Shown: one piece after another, positions 1-5,421 of the stretch
Layout: each line of letters begins with the position of its first letter
Numbering within the stretch: position 1 is the stretch's first letter
Source: Sphingomonadaceae bacterium
GTDB lineage: Bacteria; Pseudomonadota; Alphaproteobacteria; Sphingomonadales; Sphingomonadaceae
Assembly: GCA_947442095.1 (NCBI GenBank)
Contig: CANEVG010000256.1
Location: 1 to 5,448 of the forward strand
DNA length: 5,448 bases
Reading direction: 5' to 3'
Translations under genes and position numbers: made by a program
Notes under the pieces: generated by a model
Databases searched by the model: none
The model's input: only the letters and a program-made list of their open reading frames with translations
What the model was told of the DNA's origin: nothing

Positions 1-479
1 ATGGCGAGGGGCGCGATGATTGGGCGGTGCATATCGGGCTCGCCTTGGACGGCGTAGCCACGCTGGGCGCGGTGGCCTTGCCGGGGCTCGATCTGCTGCT
101 CGATAGCGCTGCGCCGCTTGGCCTCCCGCCAATGGCCGAACGCCCGCGCCTGCTGGTGAGCCGTTCGCGCCCAGCGCGCGAGGCGGTCATCGTTTCCGAG
201 GGTTTGGGCGGTGAGTTGGTGCCGATGGGCTCGGCGGGCGCAAAGGCCATGGCGGTGGTGCGTGGGGAAGCGGAAATCTACCTCCATTCGGGCGGACAGT
301 ATGAGTGGGACAACTGCGCGCCAGTGGCCGTGGCGGCAGCGGCGGGCCTGCATGTCTCGCGCATCGATGGCGCGCCGCTGGTTTATAATCAGGCCGATAC
401 ATACCTGCCGGACCTACTGATTTGCCGCCGTGAATGGGCGACAAGGGTATTGGACGCCGTCGCGGCAATCGAGGCTTGA
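1..479 (+). CDS. cysQ: 3'(2'),5'-bisphosphate nucleotidase CysQ (inositol monophosphatase family), C-terminal part
   Basis: The gene enters from before the window: the frame is open from position 3, reading GEGRDDWAVHIGLALDG, and ends at TGA 477-479. The first ATG inside the window (27) is internal, because the residues before it already match the family. Known members are Mg-dependent phosphatases of the IMPase/FBPase fold that remove the 3'-phosphate from PAP (a by-product of sulfate assimilation) in the cytoplasm. Visible family marks are the DWAVHIGLAL strand, GSAGAKAMAVVRGEAEIYLH, and EWDNCAPVAVA, whose Asp (codon at 309-311) corresponds to the metal-binding Asp of the C-terminal lobe. 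The N-terminal metal site (the EE and DPLDGT motifs) lies outside the window and cannot be checked. A broader inositol-monophosphatase role is possible. The flavin reductase gene follows 32 nt downstream and may be co-transcribed. Confidence 0.75.
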   Translation, partial: GEGRDDWAVHIGLALDGVATLGAVALPGLDLLLDSAAPLGLPPMAERPRLLVSRSRPAREAVIVSEGLGGELVPMGSAGAKAMAVVRGEAEIYLHSGGQYEWDNCAPVAVAAAAGLHVSRIDGAPLVYNQADTYLPDLLICRREWATRVLDAVAAIEA

Positions 480-511
480 CCCCCCGACGCTTTGCAGACA
501 GGGGGTCGGCC

Positions 512-997
512 ATGATCGATGCGCGACTCTTCCGTGATGTGCTGGGCGCCTATCCGACCGGCGTCTGCGTGATCACCGCGCTGGCAGAGAGCGGCGAGCG
601 GTTTGGGCTGGTGGTCGGCTCGTTCACCTCGATCTCGCTCGATCCGCCGCTGGTAGGCTTTTTTCCGGACAAGCGTTCGGGAACATGGCCGAAAATCGCG
701 GCAACCGGGCGGTTCTGCGTGAATGTGCTGGGCGCGGACCAGCTTTCGCTGTGCCACCGCTTTGCCGCGCGGGCTGAGGACAAGTTTGCCGAGCTGGCGC
801 ACGGCGCGAGCCCGGCGGGCCTGCCGGTGCTGGACAATGCCATCGCGTGGATCGATTGCACGATCGAGCGCGTGACCGAAGTCGGCGATCACTTGCTGGT
901 GGTGGGCGCGGTGGAAGCGCTGGGCAAAGAGGGCGAGGGCAACCCGCTGCTGTTCTTCCGCGGCCAGTATCACGATCTGGCGCTGCTGGCGGACTGA
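512..997 (+). CDS. flavin reductase family protein (FMN-binding, HpaC-like)
   Basis: A 161-residue protein of the flavin-reductase-like domain family, which binds FMN or FAD in a split-barrel dimer and typically uses NAD(P)H to supply reduced flavin to a partner monooxygenase. Family features in order: FRDVLGAYPTGVCVIT at residues 7-22, the flavin-binding stretch GSFTSISLDPPLVGFFPDKRSGTW (36-59), FCVNVL (68-73), and the closing FFRGQYHDL (148-156). It fills a whole domain with no extra one. ATG 512 is preferred over the in-frame ATG 434: it begins right before the conserved FRDVLGAYPTG block, has a purine stretch AGGGGG at 500-505 as a ribosome binding site, and avoids overlapping cysQ. No partner oxygenase lies in the window, so the substrate pathway is unknown. 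Gaps to its neighbours suggest an operon with cysQ. No terminator is seen directly after the stop. Confidence 0.85.
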   Translation: MIDARLFRDVLGAYPTGVCVITALAESGERFGLVVGSFTSISLDPPLVGFFPDKRSGTWPKIAATGRFCVNVLGADQLSLCHRFAARAEDKFAELAHGASPAGLPVLDNAIAWIDCTIERVTEVGDHLLVVGAVEALGKEGEGNPLLFFRGQYHDLALLAD

Positions 998-1051
998 GGC
1001 CTCGCGGCTGTTTCCAACGGATGTTAGAATTTATGCGCAACTGCGCCGCAT

Positions 1052-1065
1052 TTGATTTCAATCAA
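1052..1065 (+). promoter_or_regulatory. perfect FNR/FixK box upstream of the candidate sRNA and fnr
   Basis: The sequence TTGAT-TTCA-ATCAA is a perfect 5-4-5 palindrome matching the FNR consensus TTGAT-N4-ATCAA at every defined base. Its centre (1058.5) lies 41.5 bp before position 1100, the class II activator distance for a start at about 1100-1102. It lies 173 bp upstream of the fnr ATG, so it serves either the candidate small RNA starting at about 1100, fnr autoregulation, or both. The Fnr encoded next door carries the E..SR recognition residues expected to read this site. Confidence 0.85.
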
Positions 1066-1090
1066 GGATTGCGCCTCGAGCCCGGGGCAC

Positions 1091-1096
1091 AAGCAT
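1091..1096 (+). promoter_or_regulatory. possible -10 element (AAGCAT) for the FNR-dependent transcript
   Basis: AAGCAT is the only A/T-leaning hexamer in the GC-rich stretch between the FNR box and the 5' stem of the candidate sRNA. It would place a start near 1100-1103, which agrees with a class II FNR promoter. It matches the sigma70 consensus poorly, as is common for activator-dependent alphaproteobacterial promoters. It is assigned by spacing more than by sequence. Confidence 0.3.
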
Positions 1097-1099
1097 GGA

Positions 1100-1179
1100 G
1101 CGCGAGAGGACCCGGCTTCCCCCCTCTCGCCGATTTCTCCCCAACTCGGGCGGCCAAGCCACTTGGCCGCCCGGTTTTT
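1100..1179 (+). ncRNA. candidate FNR-activated small RNA with a C-rich anti-Shine-Dalgarno loop
   Basis: About 80 nt lie between a class II-spaced FNR promoter and an intrinsic terminator, and they fold as a trans-acting sRNA would. The 5' hairpin pairs GCGAGAGG (1102-1109) with CCTCTCGC (1123-1130), 8 perfect pairs, around a 13-nt C-rich loop (1110-1122) containing GGCTTCCCC. A linker (1131-1147) includes TTCTCCCC (1134-1141). A terminator hairpin with an 11-bp stem follows (1148-1172), then GG and five T. C-rich single-stranded motifs that mask ribosome binding sites are known from alphaproteobacterial sRNAs such as the CcsR type, and FNR-type control is known for FnrS (enterics), AniS (Neisseria) and PhrS (Pseudomonas). 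No sequence match to these is claimed. The alternative is that this is the untranslated leader and attenuator of fnr. The start point is inferred to within a few bases. Confidence 0.6.
1148..1179 (+). terminator. Rho-independent terminator ending the candidate sRNA, ahead of fnr
   Basis: GGGCGGCCAAG (1148-1158) pairs perfectly with CTTGGCCGCCC (1162-1172) across a CCA triloop, then GG and TTTTT (1175-1179). Only the + strand has the T-run. It sits 60 nt upstream of the fnr start and 151 nt after the flavin reductase stop, so it can end transcripts from either the FNR-box promoter or the upstream operon. Confidence 0.85.
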
Positions 1180-1238
1180 CGTGGTTTGGGACCGATCCTG
1201 ATTGCCGGGAGCATGGCGGGCTGATACCTCCGATCCAG

Positions 1239-1934
1239 ATGAGCGCCTGTGACACCTGTATAGTTCGGAACCGCGCTATTTGCGCCGGACTAGAGGACCC
1301 GGAGATCGCTGCCCTGAGCACGATGGGGCGGCGCCGCGCCGTGACCGCCGGTGAGCCGCTGATCTGGGAGGACGATGCATCCCTGCTTGTCGCCAATGTG
1401 ATCGAGGGCGTCCTCAAGCTGACAACCAGCACGGCCGATGGGCGCGAGCAGATCGTGGGCGTGGCCTATCCTTCGGATTTCATTGGCCGCCCGTTTGGCC
1501 AGACCAGCGCAGCGAGCGTGGTTGCGCTTACGGACGCGCGCGTCTGCGTGTTCTCGCGCAACGACTTTGATCGCTATGCGCGCGAGCATCCAGAGCTGGA
1601 GCATAAGCTGCTCGAGCGCACATTGGCCGAGCTGGACCGCACCCGCGCGTGGATGATGCTGCTGGGGCGCAAGAACGCTTCGGAGAAGATCGCGACGTTC
1701 CTGCTCGATATGTCGGAGCGGCTGGCGGAGACCGGCTGCGCGCCGCATCCCGGTCCGGCCAAGCGCTTCACGTTGCCGTTCTCGCGCCAGCAGGTGGCCG
1801 ATGTGCTGGGGCTGACGATCGAGACCGTGAGCCGCCAGTTGACGAAGCTGAAAAGCGACGGCGTGGTGGCGCTGCCGACGCGTCGCGACGTGGAAATCCT
1901 TGATCGCGGCGCGCTGGTGACCTTGGCGGGTTAG
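1239..1934 (+). CDS. fnr: Crp/Fnr-family oxygen-sensing transcription regulator (Fnr/FnrL type)
   Basis: A 231-residue cytoplasmic regulator expected to carry an oxygen-labile [4Fe-4S] cluster and to dimerise and bind TTGAT-N4-ATCAA when oxygen is low. Visible ligands are C4, C7 and C15 (CDTCIVRNRAIC, spacing C-x2-C-x7-C as in alphaproteobacterial FnrL) and the central C103 (ARVCVFSRNDF), the fourth ligand in FNR. A cNMP-like beta-roll spans about 25-115, a dimerisation helix about 116-150 (ELDRTRAWMMLLGRKNASEKIATFLL), and a winged HTH about 180-212. The recognition helix TIETVSRQLTKL has E195, S198 and R199, the residues that read TTGAT in FNR. ATG 1239 is chosen because the cysteine motif follows at once. 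An in-frame ATG at 1095 would translate the terminator and sRNA segment. The ribosome binding site is weak or absent. Four Cys point to Fnr rather than to a cluster-free FixK. Confidence 0.9.
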   Translation: MSACDTCIVRNRAICAGLEDPEIAALSTMGRRRAVTAGEPLIWEDDASLLVANVIEGVLKLTTSTADGREQIVGVAYPSDFIGRPFGQTSAASVVALTDARVCVFSRNDFDRYAREHPELEHKLLERTLAELDRTRAWMMLLGRKNASEKIATFLLDMSERLAETGCAPHPGPAKRFTLPFSRQQVADVLGLTIETVSRQLTKLKSDGVVALPTRRDVEILDRGALVTLAG

Positions 1935-1941
1935 TTTGGGT

Positions 1942-1964
1942 CTGTTTCGGCCTAGCCGAAACAG
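1942..1964. repeat. inverted repeat just after fnr, possible terminator
   Basis: CTGTTTCGGC (1942-1951) and GCCGAAACAG (1955-1964) form a perfect 10-bp stem with a CTA triloop, starting 8 nt after the fnr stop. No T-run follows on either strand, so it is not a canonical intrinsic terminator. It may stop transcription weakly or protect the 3' end of the fnr mRNA. Confidence 0.5.
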
Positions 1965-1979
1965 AGGCGGCATCAGCCT

Positions 1980-2036
1980 GCTCTCCCGCCCGGCTACCCA
2001 TTCAGGGTACTCTTGTGGGTGACCGGGCGGGGGAGC
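1980..2036. repeat. long GC-rich inverted repeat between the convergent fnr and ompW genes
   Basis: The arms at 1980-1993 (GCTCTCCCGCCCGG) and 2023-2036 (CCGGGCGGGGGAGC) pair over 14 bp with a single G-T wobble. The 29-nt loop contains TACCC (1995-1999), which can pair with GGGTA (2005-2009). Alternatively ACCCA (1996-2000) can pair with TGGGT (2016-2020), so two inner folds compete. It probably insulates the converging transcripts. No T-run flanks it on either strand. Confidence 0.55.
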
Positions 2037-2050
2037 GGGCTGGTGCTGCC

Positions 2051-2066
2051 TTCCCCGTCAGGGGAA
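2051..2066. repeat. small inverted repeat immediately downstream of ompW
   Basis: TTCCCC (2051-2056) and GGGGAA (2061-2066) form a 6-bp stem with a 4-nt loop, 7 nt beyond the ompW stop on the minus strand. This may be the 3' end structure of the ompW transcript. There is no T-run, so its terminator role is uncertain. Confidence 0.35.
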
Positions 2067-2072
2067 CAGACT

Positions 2073-2747
2073 TCAAAACCGGTAGGCGACGCCGGCGCTG
2101 AGGATCCAGGCGTCGATCTTGTGGCGCGTGGTCAGTGCTTCCACCCCTGTGGCGGTGGTGAAGTGCGCGGTCGTTTTCACCCAGTACTTCTTGGCATCAA
2201 GGCTGAGCCCGAAACCCGCGTCGCCCAGCGGGATATCGACGCCCGCTTGAACCGCCGCGCCCACTTCGTTTGACAGGCGCACGCGCGCTGCGCCCAGCCC
2301 CTGCGCTCCGGCGCCAGCGCGCTCGCCGAGCCAGAGATAGAGCGCAGGGCCTGCGCCGATATAAGGCTTGATCCCGCCTGGCAGCGGCAGGTGATACTTC
2401 AGCGTGAGCGTGGCAGGCACCAGAATGGCGTGATCGACCAGACCCGCCCCCGCGAGTGCGCCAGCGCCGGTTACGTGGTGTGCGCTGGTGCAGCAGATCG
2501 TTTCCGCCGAGATATGGGGTGTGAAGAAGTATTCGGCCGCGAGCGTGGGCACCGCGTTGTTGCTGGCCTTGGCCTGCGATCCGGCGGGGAGACCGATCAG
2601 GTCCCTCTCCACTTTGGTGATCTTGCCATCGGGCAGCACGGCCGAGCCGAGCACCTTGATTTGCCACTTTCCATCGGAGGAACCGGCGTGAGCAGAAACC
2701 GGAGCTAGCAGCGCAGCGCCGAGGGCGAGAGCGTGAAACGTCTTCAT
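2073..2747 (-). CDS. ompW: OmpW-family outer membrane protein
   Basis: A 224-residue precursor of the OmpW family: small eight-stranded outer-membrane barrels thought to pass small hydrophobic compounds. The signal peptide is residues 1-21 (a Lys, a hydrophobic core, then SAHA before GSSDG). Family features are VPTLAAEYFFTPHISAETICC (66-86), ATLTLKYHLPLPGGIKPYIGAGPALY (112-137), the late DAKKYWVKTTA strand (184-194), and a C-terminal AYRF ending in the Phe that outer-membrane barrels need for assembly. ATG 2747 is chosen over an in-frame TTG at 2753 because AGGA at 2757-2760 is 9 nt from the ATG. The gene converges on fnr and diverges from ccoN, sharing a 256-bp control region with FNR-like motifs. 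OmpW is linked to FNR and anaerobic control in enterics, and similar control here is inference. The substrate cannot be read from the sequence. Confidence 0.88.
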   Translation of the reverse strand: MKTFHALALGAALLAPVSAHAGSSDGKWQIKVLGSAVLPDGKITKVERDLIGLPAGSQAKASNNAVPTLAAEYFFTPHISAETICCTSAHHVTGAGALAGAGLVDHAILVPATLTLKYHLPLPGGIKPYIGAGPALYLWLGERAGAGAQGLGAARVRLSNEVGAAVQAGVDIPLGDAGFGLSLDAKKYWVKTTAHFTTATGVEALTTRHKIDAWILSAGVAYRF

Positions 2748-2774
2748 GAGCAAGGTTCCTGTTTGCTGCCGATG

Positions 2775-2791
2775 TCCTGCCCAAGGCAGGA
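2775..2791 (-). repeat. stem-loop in the ompW upstream region
   Basis: TCCTGCC (2775-2781) and GGCAGGA (2785-2791) pair over 7 bp with a 3-nt loop, 28 bp upstream of the ompW ATG and outside its ribosome binding site. If the ompW transcript starts further upstream, this is a hairpin in its 5' untranslated region. Its role is unknown. Confidence 0.35.
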
Positions 2792-2845
2792 TGGCGAGTG
2801 CCGCGCAGCGTCACCGCCCCTTGGCGCAGGCCAGCCACGCAAACA

Positions 2846-2859
2846 TTGATGGAACGCAA
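2846..2859. promoter_or_regulatory. degenerate FNR-like motif on the ompW side
   Basis: TTGAT-GGAA-CGCAA matches 8 of 10 defined FNR-box bases. One half-site is intact (TTGAT) and the other keeps only CAA. It lies about 100 bp upstream of the ompW start. It could be a weak site for ompW or chance. Confidence 0.25.
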
Positions 2860-2890
2860 ATTGCGCGCGCGCGTTAACCAAAAAGGCAAA

Positions 2891-2904
2891 TTGATAACGA
2901 TCCG
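2891..2904. promoter_or_regulatory. degenerate FNR-like motif between ompW and ccoN
   Basis: TTGAT-AACG-ATCCG matches 8 of 10 FNR-box bases, with an intact left half and ATC of the right half. It lies 38 bp upstream of the stronger box at 2929-2942 in the same orientation and shares the preceding GGCAAA with it, which makes chance less likely than for an isolated match. Confidence 0.35.
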
Positions 2905-2928
2905 GTGCACGAGATTGCGCGGGGCAAA

Positions 2929-2942
2929 TTGACACGCGTCAA
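2929..2942 (+). promoter_or_regulatory. FNR/FixK box upstream of ccoN
   Basis: TTGAC-ACGC-GTCAA is a perfect 5-4-5 palindrome that fits the FixK/FNR consensus TTGA-N6-TCAA. It lies 62 bp upstream of the ccoN GTG. cbb3 oxidase operons are classic targets of FNR/FixK activation in alphaproteobacteria. AT-rich stretches that could serve as a -10 (GATGTA 2975-2980, TATTTT 2979-2984) lie downstream, but neither gives an exact -41.5 spacing, so the start point is left open. Confidence 0.8.
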
Positions 2943-3003
2943 TGTCGCTCGCCCGGATCGCGGGCAGGGGCTCCGATGTATTTTGCATGGAAGGGAAGCT
3001 TTC

Positions 3004-4647
3004 GTGAACCTTGTTGTAGGCCAAACCATCGGCTGGATTGGCGCCCTGTTTTTTGCAGTGATCGCCGCGGCGCTTGCGGCGGACAGCGGCTTTGCCATTC
3101 ACATGATGATCTGCGGTCTTGCTGCGTTCATCGGGTTGGTCGTGACCCTGCGCGGAGCTGATTTCAGCGCCGGGCTGCGCCCCGCCGATCCGGGACGGTA
3201 TGACGACGACCTGATCCGGCTGGGCGTGATTGCCACGGTTTTCTGGGGCATGGCGGGCTTCCTTGCAGGGCTTTACATCGCTTGCGAGCTAGCCTGGCCG
3301 CAATTGAACTTCGGCCTGCAATGGATCAACTTTGGGCGGCTGCGCCCTCTGCACACCTCCGCGGTGATTTTCGCGTTCGGTGGGAACGCCTTGATCGCGA
3401 CATCGTTCTATGTGGTGCAGCGCACCTGCCGCGCGCGGCTTGCGCTGCCCGGCCTCGCGAAGTTCGTGTTCTGGGGCTACCAGCTGTTCATCGTGCTGGC
3501 CGCGACCGGCTACCTCATGGGCATTTCGCAAGGCAAGGAGTACGCCGAACCGGAATGGTACGTTGATCTCTGGCTGACGCTCGTCTGGCTCGCCTATCTG
3601 GCGGTGTTCGTCGCCACCCTGCTCAAGCGCCGCGAGCCGCACATCTATGTGGCGAACTGGTTCTACCTTGCGTTCATCATCACGGTGGCGATGCTCCACC
3701 TCGTCAACAACCTCAACGTGCCGGTGAGCTTCTTCGGATCGCGCAGCTATCCGCTGTTCGGCGGGGTCCAGGGCGCGCTGGTGCAGTGGTGGTATGGCCA
3801 CAATGCGGTGGGCTTCTTCCTGACCGCCGGCTTCCTCGCGATGATGTACTACTTCGTGCCCAAGCAGGCCGAGCGGCCGATCTACTCCTACCGGCTCTCC
3901 ATCATCCACTTCTGGGCGCTGATCTTCCTCTATATCTGGGCGGGGCCCCACCACCTTCACTACACCGCGCTGCCCGATTGGGCGCAGACGCTGGGCATGG
4001 TCTTCTCGGTCATGCTGTGGATGCCGAGCTGGGGCGGGATGATCAACGGGCTCATGACGCTCAACGGCGCATGGGACAAGATCCGCACCGATCCGATCCT
4101 GCGCATGATGGTCCTCGCGCTCGCGTTCTACGGCATGAGCACGTTCGAAGGCCCGATGATGAGCATCAAGTCGGTCAATTCGCTTTCGCACTACACCGAC
4201 TGGACCATCGGTCACGTGCATTCGGGCGCGCTGGGCTGGAACGGGATGATCACGTTCAGCTGCCTCTATTACATGACGCCGCGCCTATGGGGCCGCCAGC
4301 GCCTTTATTCGCTGCGCATGGTGAACTGGCACTTCTGGCTCGCGACGCTCGGCATCGTTTTCTACACCGCCGCGATGTGGGTGGCAGGCATCACCCAGGG
4401 GCTGATGTGGCGCGAATACGGGACTGACGGGTATCTCGTGAACTCGTTCGCCGACACGGTGGCGGCGCTGCACCCGATGTATGCGCTGCGGGTGGTGGGC
4501 GGGCTGCTCTACCTTTCGGGCGCAGCGGTGATGACCGTGAACATCGCCCGCACGATCATGGGCCACAAGCGGCGGGAAACCGCGCTCCACGGTGCAGCAT
4601 TCGATCCGGCGCGCGATGTGCCGCTCACCCCCGCGACTTACAACTGA
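3004..4647 (+). CDS. ccoN: cbb3-type cytochrome c oxidase catalytic subunit I (CcoN)
   Basis: The 547-residue inner-membrane subunit that reduces oxygen to water at the heme b3-CuB centre and pumps protons, giving respiration at very low oxygen. Ligands are visible at the family spacing: H117 (RPLHTSAV) and H406 for low-spin heme b; H266 (WWYGHNAVGF), H316 and H317 (WAGPHHLHY) for CuB; H404 (IGHVHSG) for heme b3; and Y310, exactly 44 residues after H266, in the position of the His-cross-linked Tyr of cbb3 oxidases. About a dozen or more hydrophobic helices are evident. GTG 3004 is chosen because GGAAGGGAAG (2989-2998) is 5 nt upstream. The in-frame GTG at 2905 would put the FNR box inside the coding region. 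Residues 1-50 hold two extra N-terminal hydrophobic segments. The stop is 24 nt before ccoO. Confidence 0.97.
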   Translation: MNLVVGQTIGWIGALFFAVIAAALAADSGFAIHMMICGLAAFIGLVVTLRGADFSAGLRPADPGRYDDDLIRLGVIATVFWGMAGFLAGLYIACELAWPQLNFGLQWINFGRLRPLHTSAVIFAFGGNALIATSFYVVQRTCRARLALPGLAKFVFWGYQLFIVLAATGYLMGISQGKEYAEPEWYVDLWLTLVWLAYLAVFVATLLKRREPHIYVANWFYLAFIITVAMLHLVNNLNVPVSFFGSRSYPLFGGVQGALVQWWYGHNAVGFFLTAGFLAMMYYFVPKQAERPIYSYRLSIIHFWALIFLYIWAGPHHLHYTALPDWAQTLGMVFSVMLWMPSWGGMINGLMTLNGAWDKIRTDPILRMMVLALAFYGMSTFEGPMMSIKSVNSLSHYTDWTIGHVHSGALGWNGMITFSCLYYMTPRLWGRQRLYSLRMVNWHFWLATLGIVFYTAAMWVAGITQGLMWREYGTDGYLVNSFADTVAALHPMYALRVVGGLLYLSGAAVMTVNIARTIMGHKRRETALHGAAFDPARDVPLTPATYN

Positions 4648-4671
4648 CCCGGCCTGGAAGGAAAACCCGAC

Positions 4672-5421
4672 ATGGCAACTTTCATGGAACGTCACCGCAA
4701 GCTCGAGCGCAATGTCACCCTGCTGGCGGTGCTGGCCTTCGCGGCGGTCACGGTGGGCGGGATCGTCGAGATCGCGCCGCTGTTCTGGATCGACAACACC
4801 ATCGAGAAAGTGGAGGGAATGCGCCCTTACACCCCGCTCGAACAGGCCGGGCGCGACATCTTTGTGCGCGAGGGCTGCTACACCTGCCACAGCCAGATGA
4901 TTCGCCCGTTCCGCGACGAAGTGGAGCGCTATGGCCACTACAGTCTCGCCGCGGAATCGATGTACGACCATCCGTTCCAGTGGGGTTCGAAGCGAACCGG
5001 TCCGGATCTGGCGCGCGTGGGGGCCAAGTATTCGGACGAATGGCATGTCCAGCATCTGAGCGACCCTCGGTCGGTCGTGCAGGAATCGATCATGCCCCGC
5101 TATTTATTCCTCAAGCAGCAGGCGCTGGATCAGGGCGACATGCGCGCAGCGCTGCAGACACTGGAGCGCGTGGGCGTGCCTTACAGCATGGACGCGATTG
5201 CCGGGGCCAACGAGGACCTCAAGGCGCAGGCCGATCCGGATGCGGATCACACCGCGCTGTTTAAACACTATCCGGGGGCAGCGGCGCGCGACTTCGATGG
5301 CGATCCGAAGCGGCTCAGTGAAATGGACGCGCTGATCGCCTATCTGCAGGTGCTGGGCACGATGGTCGATGTGAACGCACCGGCGGCGCAGGAGCATCTG
5401 GCCAAGGAGCAAGGCCGATGA
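4672..5421 (+). CDS. ccoO: cbb3-type cytochrome c oxidase mono-heme subunit II (CcoO)
   Basis: A 249-residue membrane-anchored c-type cytochrome that passes electrons from CcoP or soluble cytochrome c to CcoN. One N-terminal helix (about residues 15-37) anchors the periplasmic domain. The single heme motif is C69-x2-C72-H73 in GCYTCHSQMIRPFRDE. SKRTGPDLARVG (106-117) and M141 in ESIMPRYLFL, the probable axial Met, are typical of CcoO/FixO. The ribosome binding site is GGAAGGA (4656-4662), 9 nt before the ATG. It is translated right after ccoN, and its stop overlaps the next start in an ATGA junction, a sign of translational coupling. Length is normal for the family. Confidence 0.96.
   Translation: MATFMERHRKLERNVTLLAVLAFAAVTVGGIVEIAPLFWIDNTIEKVEGMRPYTPLEQAGRDIFVREGCYTCHSQMIRPFRDEVERYGHYSLAAESMYDHPFQWGSKRTGPDLARVGAKYSDEWHVQHLSDPRSVVQESIMPRYLFLKQQALDQGDMRAALQTLERVGVPYSMDAIAGANEDLKAQADPDADHTALFKHYPGAAARDFDGDPKRLSEMDALIAYLQVLGTMVDVNAPAAQEHLAKEQGR

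Noticed and set aside
434..511. An upstream start for the flavin reductase at ATG 434
   Set aside because: The extra 26 residues overlap cysQ, are rich in Arg and Gly, and precede the conserved domain start. ATG 512 fits the family.
1035..1046. A short palindrome GCGCA-AC-TGCGC just upstream of the FNR box
   Set aside because: Five-base arms of common composition. No known operator matches and no supporting context was seen.
1021..1224. A small protein of 67 residues read from the ATG at 1021
   Set aside because: The frame spans the FNR box, the sRNA stems and the terminator. It is low in recognisable structure and is best explained as a chance open frame in GC-rich DNA.
1095..1238. A 48-residue N-terminal extension of Fnr from the in-frame ATG at 1095
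   Set aside because: It would translate the C-rich stem-loop and the terminator hairpin, has no family resemblance, and the cysteine cluster of FnrL-type proteins normally starts near the N-terminus, as it does from ATG 1239.
2863..2873. An alternating GC tract (GCGCGCGCGCG) as a possible Z-DNA or special signal
   Set aside because: Only 11 nt long in a GC-rich genome, which is not distinctive enough to call.
2905..3003. A 33-residue N-terminal extension of CcoN from the GTG at 2905
   Set aside because: It contains the FNR/FixK box 2929-2942 and lacks a ribosome binding site, whereas GTG 3004 follows a strong GGAAGGGAAG.
3289..4221. A long open frame on the minus strand opposite ccoN
   Set aside because: Its product is rich in His, Arg, Glu and Asp with no family character. 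It mirrors the codon bias of ccoN on the other strand.
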